Below, piece after piece: positions 55,913-64,000 of a stretch of 64,000 bases of DNA. The stretch is from contig NC_088315.1 in NCBI RefSeq assembly GCF_910592395.1, positions 20,318,219 to 20,382,218 of the forward strand, written 5' to 3'. Origin of the DNA: Lineus longissimus. Lineage: Eukaryota > Nemertea > Pilidiophora > Heteronemertea > Lineidae. The notes beneath the pieces were generated by a model. The model had not been told where the DNA came from, made no database searches, and worked only from the letters and a program-made list of their open reading frames with translations. Made by a program: the position numbers and the translations under genes. Every line of letters starts with the position of its first letter. Positions within the stretch are counted from its first letter, which is position 1.

Positions 55913-56339
55913 CCTCAGATATGATAGACCACCAGCAGGCACCAACAGAGCACTGGATGTGGAGCACAGATATGAGCATCAGTTAATATTATCTTACTAT
56001 GGGTGGCCATTGCGACCTCGCGCGATCATTGTTTGAAATCGAATGCTACCTCATCAGACAGTTCCTCATTACGCACATGGTTTTAATACTTGCAAAGCGG
56101 ACAATTGTTTTGCATCTTTAAAACTCAATAAATAGCTGCGTGCTCCTATAATCATCACAGGGTGTCATGTTCATCTCCTGATTATGTATCTTATGAATTC
56201 ACTTTGCCAATATTGTAAAAGGGCAAAATTAAAGGCCACTTTGAAACTGAAAATGGTACAGATGGCACAAAAGACGCCGTTCTGTCAAGTATGTATATGT
56301 GAAATTAAAAACTGAACAGTAGGTTTATTGACAACAACG

Positions 56340-56420
56340 GCTTCATGGCATAGTTGGTAAGACGGCAAGCATCAAGTGGCGAAGGTTACGAGTTCGAAAC
56401 CGCTCGGGGAATATTTTTTA
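56340..56420 (+). ncRNA. tRNA-like sequence, probably a degenerate tRNA or SINE head
   Basis: TGGCATAGTTGG (56346-56357) fits the Pol III box A and GAGTTCGAAAC (56390-56400) fits box B, with tRNA-like spacing. T-rich runs (TTTTTT) follow and could terminate Pol III. The T stem and anticodon stem do not pair well, so it is not a functional tRNA. A dispersed repeat of the TTATGCATGTCAGCTT family begins ~80 bp downstream and might belong to the same element. Confidence 0.45.
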
Positions 56421-56499
56421 TTTTTTCCTTACACGAGAGCGTCTCTGTGACCCGTCTCGTCAATGAACTTGTTGTCTGTGCAGTCAAGTGAGACCAGTC

Positions 56500-56602
56500 G
56501 CTGGGTGTCTACCATGTTTCAAGTGCAGTTGGTCGTTTGGTGGTGGGGCGTTTGTGTTTTCTAACTTGGCCGATAGGGTTTTTGTGCATGCATGTCAGCT
56601 TT
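56500..56602 (+). repeat. Dispersed repeat, 'TTATGCATGTCAGCTT' family, copy 3
   Basis: AAGTGCAGTTGGTCGTTTGG at the left is shared with 23708, and GCATGCATGTCAGCTT at the right is shared with both other copies. It is inverted relative to 55813-55912, about 600 bp away. Confidence 0.65.
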
Positions 56603-57564
56603 AAGAACCTCAACACACATCATGTGGTTCCCAAAGGTGAAATAATGACTCTGTTGAACTAGGCAACGCGAAAATGACATAATCCTCTGCTTGTGGATGT
56701 GACTTATCCAATGAATACCGTAATGACGCTGACACCAAATTTAATACTTCACGTGGAGACTAGGATTACATGAGAATTGCGTATGCGGTTGACATTCACA
56801 GCATACATGTCACCAACTTTGAAACTTTCACCATTGGTTATTGTTCCTCGAAAACTTTTATGTTATGAGTACTATACTTTTCGAATGCAAAGAGTCTTAA
56901 GTCGAAAGAGAAGTGACGTCACACTCTGATGAAGACTCTTGATAGAGTTGAAAGCTTAGGTGAGCTTAAACGCTTTTATTCAGTAACAATGGTCTAATCT
57001 TCGGTTCATTTAGTCTTAATGTACTTTTAAGTGAAAGGCAGAAGTGATAATGCACTTCCGATATTGATCAGGTAAAAGCTCAATGGTTCGATATGAAGAC
57101 GAGTCTTTTTAACCAGGATTGACGCGGGTATTGATTTCATAAAACGGATATCTACAAAATAAAGCCTCATCTCTTCTGGGCTTAGTGTAGTGAAAGCTTA
57201 GTGTACCGAAGCCATCGTCGAATAGAACCAGATACCACTTGCTGACGAGAAAACTAATCGCTATTGATTTAAAATCCTAAGCTACGTGTATGTTTGTAAA
57301 ATCATTTTCGGTCAAAGCTTTGATGCTTTTGTAGTTTAATTTCAAGGAAGCTAGATGTCTAGCTGGGTTGGGGCACGATATCCCTTTAGAAATATGTAAA
57401 ATTGAAGTCGTATTTCCAACTCTCCAATGACATTCGGGGCGAACACGGCAAAATTGTGATTGTTTGAGTCGACACGTGTTTCCGTGATTCACGTTTAACC
57501 TTCATACTAGCAACATTTTCGTTTCATCCTATCCGATCCCAAATTGAGGTTCCATGATGAGCAA

Positions 57565-57841
57565 TGACGTCGGCGGAATCCCAGGCACAACAATAAACAA
57601 CAGTGGCCACGTGAGGTGTATGAATTTGTCCACACAAGTGACTAAAATCGCTGTTTATATGCCGATTTCGACCCTTATGAATAGTTAATTCAAGTATTTT
57701 TCACCCCCCAACAACAATCGCAAATCACAATCAACAATCTGACCTTGCGATGTTCACGTGTTCTTGTTTCTCGGAATATCTAACGAGTCGTGCCTGTCGA
57801 ATGACGTCAGTAGTTTGTTTTTCCAAATTTCTGGCCACGTG
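57565..57841. promoter_or_regulatory. CRE / E-box cluster
   Basis: Within 277 bp there is TGACGTCG (57565), a perfect CRE TGACGTCA (57802-57809) and three CACGTG E-boxes (57608, 57755, 57836). Two of the E-boxes sit in a GGCCACGTGA context. These words match binding sites of CREB/ATF and bHLH factors in animals. No adjacent gene is recognised, so the role is a guess. Confidence 0.3.
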
Positions 57842-59434
57842 ACTGCCGGAATGCAAACAATAGCTTATCAACCTGTAATATCAGATATTTTTTATACTTA
57901 CACGTCTTCACAATGCATGCATGCTAGATAACTCGGGTATGACCAGATCACTATTCACATGATATAAGATATTGGTTTTAGGTAGGCATACATCATGTAT
58001 ATGGAATAACTGCAGTAGCATTGACAGTGTGAAATAATTCTACTGTTCGTCGACCAATCCCGAAAAATCGTTAACCAAATGCTGATAGTATACCGTTTTG
58101 TTGTCATTTGAATACAATCAGACTTCGCCGTGATTTGGTTCATTCAACCTAAACCGTGATTGTACTATTAATCCTGCTTTTATGTGATTCGGCAATCACA
58201 TTTTTGTGTGAATTAACAAAATCATGTTTTTATGTGATATAAGCAATCAGGATAAAGCGGGACAAAGGAACAATCACGTTTTTCATGTTGGCCCCGACTG
58301 AATTTATCAGAAATTGTGCTGGTTACCGAAAGGCAAAAATCTTCGGCGAACGCCATTTTAGCTACAAGTATAACCCAGTGAACCACATCAGCAGCAGGTT
58401 GTACTGATTCCGGGGAGATTTGCCTGACATTCAGATAAGTAGACTGGTCTCCTTGATACGTGTCAAGTCAGGTCTAATGATGTGGCCCGGGGCTTCCTTT
58501 GATGTGGCACCCGTTGACATGATCGAGAGATGTCTCAGTATGAAGGGGCTGTAACATAGCTTAACCCTAACTGTAAAGTAATGTCGCTTGTTTTGTGTAC
58601 CAGAACCCGAGATTATGGTCTCGTAGTCGTAAATCCCTGATCAATCACTGACAAAGATGGTAAGGAAAGCTTCCCGGGGTTGGGTTGGGCGGTTGATTTA
58701 CCCTGATTATTCTCTGAAAAGATTGGGAAAGACAACTGCGGGGGGGGGGAGCTGTGTTTACTAAACGTTTTTAGGTATGGTACAAGGCAAATGTCCTCCC
58801 ATCTTGTTTGTACACATCGACATTCTGCGATAGTGAATATAAAAAAGGAGTAATGATAGGGTCATATGTACTTGCCGTACATCTTCAATTAATTTGCCTT
58901 TGAAATAATTGACTTACATTATAATCGCTTTCATCAGAAGTATTTAGTACATCGTATCGACGCAGCTCCGACTCGACTCCTTTGACATTGACAAATACAC
59001 TCCGCACTTAAATTATGCCATCGAATGTCATCTTTTGTAATCCAACTTCAAACATTTTCGGTGGTTGAGAGATGGAGTATTTCCGAAAAAAATGTTCGTA
59101 TCAAGTTGATTAGTCTAGACTGCCTGTAGCGGAGACTTATCGGCACCGAGATTATAGCTTGTCTAAAGCTGGTGCTGAAGTACACTATGTTTTTTCCCTT
59201 ACCTCGAAGGGGATTTGTAGTCAGGCGAGTGCACTTCAGACAAGCCAAAGAAGAAAAAAACCAAATCATGACTTTTTATTGTGATAAACCATGCTAAACC
59301 GTTGAATATGGATTTACCTTGACAACAGGTCGATATGGATGCATGCAACAGGGTCCAATTTGAGCGACACCCTCTAATTCTTAAACGTCCCTTTTAAGAG
59401 CAGGAAGTTGTATGACTCCATATCCCCTTTGAAT
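57842..59434. other. No supported gene
   Basis: Contains 'TTATGTGAT-AGCAATCA' words repeated at 58178-58260 and a short G tract at 58740-58749. No coding frame is recognised. Confidence 0.4.
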
Positions 59435-59595
59435 GAATTCAGGCCTGGTCCAATATATGATAAATTGTCTTTAGACAGAGCCCGCTCGCACCCAGGCCTG
59501 AATTCTTATTGTCCTACTGTTTTATCAAAAGGTTATCAGAGCAAATCTTGAGAACGTCTACCCCCACTCAGCAGCTTCCACGGGCATCGATAGGC
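59435..59595. repeat. Dispersed foldback repeat, copy 2
   Basis: A perfect 14-bp inverted repeat, GAATTCAGGCCTGG (59435-59448) and CCAGGCCTGAATTC (59492-59505), is followed by TACTGTTTTATCAAAAGG as in 34615-34785. The terminal hairpin of copy 1 is degraded here. Confidence 0.65.
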
Positions 59596-62500
59596 CGAAA
59601 ATGGGCAGGGGAAATAAATGTGATTTTAGTGTAATCTGTACAACATTCAAAACAATAATTTCGACTGGACTAAGACAATACATTAATACCCCTGTTGAAA
59701 AGGTCATGGGTGTCATTCCCTTTGATAGATCGTAGGCCAAATCTCAGCAATTACTTAAAGGATTTGCAATATATTAACATCAACGGTATCGAGCTCACTC
59801 CGCATCAAAATAGTGCTTAGGAGCTGTACATGCTTTGTCGTAATCCTACCAAAAAGTTCATCTGTCATCAGCGAAATGAGGACTTGGTATAAGCATACTG
59901 GATAATTAGATCCTTCTTTGCCAGATAGAAGACAGCTCATATTAATTATCGGGGCTTTGATGGCACTCCTTGCGTGCTGACATCCGCAATTAGCCGAATT
60001 CATTCTCTGAATCGGATCACAGGAACTCCCACGGTTCGGACTTCATTTATGAGCTGATAAAGTCAAGCCTATTTCTTTGTTTCGCCAGGTACGTCGTTGC
60101 TGTTCTTGAATATGTATAGTTCTCAGAAAAACCTTCAGCTATTTTATGGATATCTTCTAACAGTAGCAAAGACACACTTATTCGTCTGAAACAGGATATG
60201 TCGCATGCTCACGTTACTTGCAACGTCTGTGCAATTGTCATCTGGCTCATTTCAACCGATGAAGTGTTTTTTCAAAAGTCCCAATTATTCACTCACGTGG
60301 TATTGGTTCTTTGACGTATCAAATACAACATCAGGCTGTGTACACCTTCTTGGAAGTAGAGTTCAGAATATTTATTAGAAATTCATTTGTTTTGGTTTGA
60401 AGAGGCAATGACTGTGTGCTGCTTCAGTAAGTGTAGGGATATGTATATCAACCTTGATGGATCCATCCAATATGGTTACATTATGCAGCCAATGATTTCA
60501 GCAGCGTCTGCTTATGTGCAAGTTATCTTCTTATATACATGGGGTTATTAAACTGTGACGGTATGAGATAAATCGTTGAGGCTATATACCAATATCAACA
60601 CAGTACCGGGTGCAGAGCAGACGTGACAATTTTAGTAAATCTAAGTGTTCCGGAAGCAAGGCCGTATGTTATAGTTAATTTGACAGCGTTGCTCCATTGG
60701 AAGTGATTTTATGGCAGTGCGATGTGTTTAGTTGATTTAACAGCCATATAATTCAACTGCCTCTGTCTTAAGCAGAAGGGGAACAAACGACGGGTGTAGT
60801 GAATAAGCAAAAACTAGCAATGCCATCAACTGGTGCGTTATTGATGAGACGTTCTTAATGCTCAGACGCAGTTTGCATGGCATCAGTAACAGGAAGTTGT
60901 TTGGCACCCGAGAACGAAGTGATTCCCTTTTCGTGCGTGACGTCATCAGTTTTAGTGGTATTTCCCATTTCAAGTCACCAAAACGGGCGGGGAAGCGACT
61001 CTAGTTTCTTCAAGTCGTAACGCTTTTCGACTTCAATTCAAAGACCTCACGGGCACTTCACGCTTTGTAAATTTCTTAACTGTAAAGGTACATCACGCAT
61101 TTGGGGCCAACTCCCTGTTCACATCGTTCCCGGGAGTCGAGTCAATGGTTCGAATTCCCACTGCAAGAACAGTAGACCCCGCCCTGGTGAAAAAATATGG
61201 ATCATCCTTGGTAGTAGACGCCTGACTTTAAATTGACACCCGACTTTAAACTTTAATTGACGCATGATTATAATGCGTAGATGATGATACTAAATATATC
61301 AGCCACAATCCAACAAAAACACGTAACATCAATACTCCAGTCGTTTTCTTGGCTGTGCTAAGTGCCAGTTGATTGCAGTAACGAGTGTGAGCAAGTCGCC
61401 TGATATTGTGTATCATGTTTACCGCTAACATGACCAGGAGCAGAATATTCCATTTGCGAACTCCGCGCCCTGTTATCACTGCAGTCGGTGATAGCTGATG
61501 ACCACATTGCCGCTGGTCATTAGTAAATGCGTGGTCAGTAAAGGGAACATCGTCATTTACTGGTAATTCTTTAAAAATCTCTGATGCCTCTTGCAAGAAG
61601 AATTTTTCAATTTTGCAGTTTGCTACTCTTATTGAATTACCAGTCGTTACGATACAGAACGCCCTTGGCATCATTCATCTGCTCGGGCTTTGCCTCGACT
61701 TCATTGAACAGTGAATGCCGAACCACTCCTAATGTGATTACAAACGACAAATACAAATCTTCATTTCTTACCGTTTCTCCTAACTGGATTTGTTCAAATC
61801 CAATCACCATGGATTCTTGCTGCCGAGAAGGACACGCACGTATTGGCATCATGATGCAAACACTCGGCTCCTCTCCCACCGGGTAGAAAAACCGATCAGA
61901 AAATGTTAGGAAATACAAGAGAACCTCTGGAGGATACCCTTAGGACTGATAAATGCTGTCTGAGAGGTGTCCCTATAACAGAGGTCCAATGCAGTGGAAA
62001 AGACCAGTTTGGGACCAAATGCAATGTCCTTATTAGAGAGGGAGATTCCACTGTATCACACCACAGCATTTTGAGAAGTTGCCTATATTTACATATTGAA
62101 ACTGAATGCACCATGATTTTCAAAAAAGTGTTAGTAGTTTTTCCGTTTCTTAAATGAACGTTTCAAATTCAACTGACTTAACGCAATCCACTAATAAACT
62201 CCATGGAGTACTTACCCGGAACAGTTAAGCGGAATTCGACTAATAAATAATCCCCCTTGGATAACATTTAATCTCTAAACTGTCAGTATGACGTAATGAA
62301 GTATGTTTTTGTGCGAGGCAATTTACAAGCGGCAGCAGCAGGAGAAATGAAATAAAACTACAAGTAATAGACATGTCTTAGCAACTGTAGATTAGAGGCA
62401 ATTCATTTGCTTATTCCTAACACATTTCACCAATGTCACCCAGAGTAAATTAGCTTTTCGTCTTGCAAGCTTTATCATCAAAAACTCCAATCAACTGAAA

Positions 62501-62714
62501 TGACTTAGTTTGAATTATCAGCCCATCTGGTCTATAGTCACTTTCCAACATCAACCATATCACGCAAGGCTGGTCTATATTTCAGCATTACGTTAATTTG
62601 GGCCTAAATCATTTGATAAAAACCGTGTCCCTCAACTCTTCTATTGTGTTCAAACAAAGAACATATATGCGTGGGCCGAATCCGCTGGCCAAATGGCTCT
62701 GCAAGACAATAGCT
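59596..62714. other. No supported gene
   Basis: A minus-strand frame at 61246-61674 has two hydrophobic stretches joined by a basic loop, but no family signature I can defend. A perfect CRE (TGACGTCA) occurs at 60938-60945. GGTTCGAATTCC at 61148 resembles a Pol III box B but has no box A. Confidence 0.35.
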
Positions 62715-62891
62715 GCGCTTACACCACGAAATATTGGTGGACCAATTGCACTTACACCACCACATTGCCGCGACAAATTGGTTCGGCAATCCATTGCCGA
62801 TACAAATTGCCGAGCGAATTTGTCCCACCAAGCTTGATGGTCCAAATTCGCCCGGCTTGTTAAAAGTTCGGCTTTGTCGTGGTGTAAGCGC
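62715..62891. mobile_element. 177-bp foldback element with perfect 15-bp inverted ends
   Basis: GCGCTTACACCACGA (62715-62729) and TCGTGGTGTAAGCGC (62877-62891) are exact reverse complements. The interior repeats CACCAC, AAATTGCC and GGTCC words in both orientations. Further GGTGTAAGCGC and GGTGTAAGTGC words at ~63030 and ~63108 suggest more ends of the same family. All open frames here are repeat-derived. Confidence 0.65.
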
Positions 62892-63598
62892 AAATGGATC
62901 GGCAATTAGCTAGTTAGATGGTTCGGCTCCAGGCGGCGCTTTCGAAATGGCGCTTTCTGCCAAGGCTTTCCGCGTTCTGCTTATTGTTTGCGCGCCATCT
63001 GTAGCCGGATTTTATAACTAGCTGCAGCGCTGGTGTAAGCGCTTGGTGGATTTTCGATGGTGCGGCATTGGTTCCCGAACCAAGATTGGTGGTCCATTTT
63101 CAGGTGGTGTAAGTGCGGCTAATGACTTCAGAGCAGTAACGGGGTTCTAACATGCTAAAATAAAGACCGTTCATACATCAGCCAATGGATTACATTCGTA
63201 TGTATTTCATGTGGTAATATTTCAGCACATCCATTGGTCAGTTGTGATTTATCTGGCGAGTGTTTCACAGGTAAACTCTTACACGAAAGACTCTAAATGA
63301 GATCTACTGTCTCAGATGCATGTCTGAGAACGAATGTGGCAATTTACAAACCAGAACTCAACAACCTGTTTTCAAATGTCGTCTGCTAGCAGTCGGATGT
63401 CGAATGTGCTGATTCTGCGGACAGTCGTATCTGCCATTCGTCGATGGCCCCAAGCCGCGTGGCTGTTAGCCCTTCATACTACGACAGGTTGTCAGCCCCG
63501 GAGACATCACGAGAGAGATGTTCTGGCATCATAGTGGTCCGGGCACCAGCGGTGATAGCGACTGATCTGATACAACGAGCAGGCTTTGAAGCCGTGTC

Positions 63599-63724
63599 AT
63601 CCAGGAAGTTACAGCCAATGAGATTTAGGTAGTTCACGCTGAAGCTGTACATGTTTGTGTATCCAGGAAGTTACAGCCAAGGAGATCTAGGCAGTTCACG
63701 CTGAAGCTGTACATGTTTGTGTAG
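63599..63724. repeat. 62-bp tandem duplication
   Basis: ATCCAGGAAGTTACAGCCAA begins at 63599 and 63661, and the two units end GAAGCTGTACATGTTTGTGT. They differ at a few bases (ATGAGATTTAGGTAG versus AGGAGATCTAGGCAG). Non-coding. Confidence 0.9.
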
Positions 63725-64000
63725 AAATCTGTAGCGATGCAGTGCATATACTTACATTGATTACGTCAAGTTGTCATGCATTGCTATAGCATAGGCGATT
63801 ATTTGGAAACTATATCCTATAGTCGAACTTTAAAATAATTTAAGTTCGAATCAGTGACTTGTCTGTTTAAGCTGAGCATTTGAGGTCATATCTGGTAGGT
63901 TATCGGAATCAAGTGATCATTCCATTCAGTCACGAATTATATGTACACGTGTATATACTGTTTGGTGCTGATAAGGTTTCGTGAAATAACATCTTCATGC

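Noticed and set aside
61126-61175. tRNA gene with GGTTCGAATTCC box B
   Set aside because: No box A at the right distance and the arms do not fold into a cloverleaf.
61246-61674. Minus frame with two hydrophobic stretches, considered as a GPCR TM5-TM6 remnant
   Set aside because: The resemblance is only compositional; no family-specific motif is present and the upstream frame does not continue.

Overview
This window looks like animal (metazoan) nuclear DNA, most likely from a marine invertebrate; I could not fix the phylum. Coding density is very low. Two remnants of non-LTR retrotransposons, many short palindromic or terminal-inverted-repeat elements, several tandem satellites and long homopolymer runs are interspersed, and there is no operon-like layout.

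The one clearly functional gene is an uninterrupted 2,440-codon frame (3085-10407, + strand). Its first 1,725 residues are ankyrin repeats: an N-terminal degenerate repeat, 45 repeats in exact 33-residue (99 bp) register, then about six diverged repeats. Its last ~650 residues carry the signature of the Mab-21/cGAS-like nucleotidyltransferase family: a Gly-Ser motif, a Glu-x-Asp metal site, a downstream Val-Asp-Ile-Val-Pro strand and a typical Mab-21 C-terminal helical region. I read it as a cGAS-like receptor (cGLR) fused to a huge ankyrin array, so a candidate innate-immune sensor. The ankyrin positions that vary between repeats match the positions that contact ligands in consensus ankyrin scaffolds. 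The catalytic region has itself been internally amplified, and in two of its four copies the third metal-binding Asp appears as His.

The rest, by region. 1-3084: LINE tail and flank. 3085-10407: the ankyrin-Mab-21 gene. 12-14 kb: three MITE-like elements and a 61-bp satellite of 12 units, each with a hairpin. 16-24 kb: G/C tracts, dispersed repeats and a second LINE tail. 24-38 kb: two MITE-like families, one small predicted secreted protein (33508-33786, - strand) and a cluster of four palindromes near 36 kb. 42.8-44.5 kb: a 21-bp minisatellite of ~81 units without net indels, whose - strand stays open as a heptad repeat but has no ATG. 46.9-47.4 kb: a 185-bp triplication. 50-64 kb: further MITE copies, a tRNA-like sequence, a CRE/E-box cluster and small inverted repeats.

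Only the ankyrin-Mab-21 gene, and with less certainty the small secreted protein, can be put forward as genes. No multi-gene pathway is visible. Introns cannot be excluded for either gene, and exons of other genes whose coding parts are short could be hidden in the long non-coding stretches.
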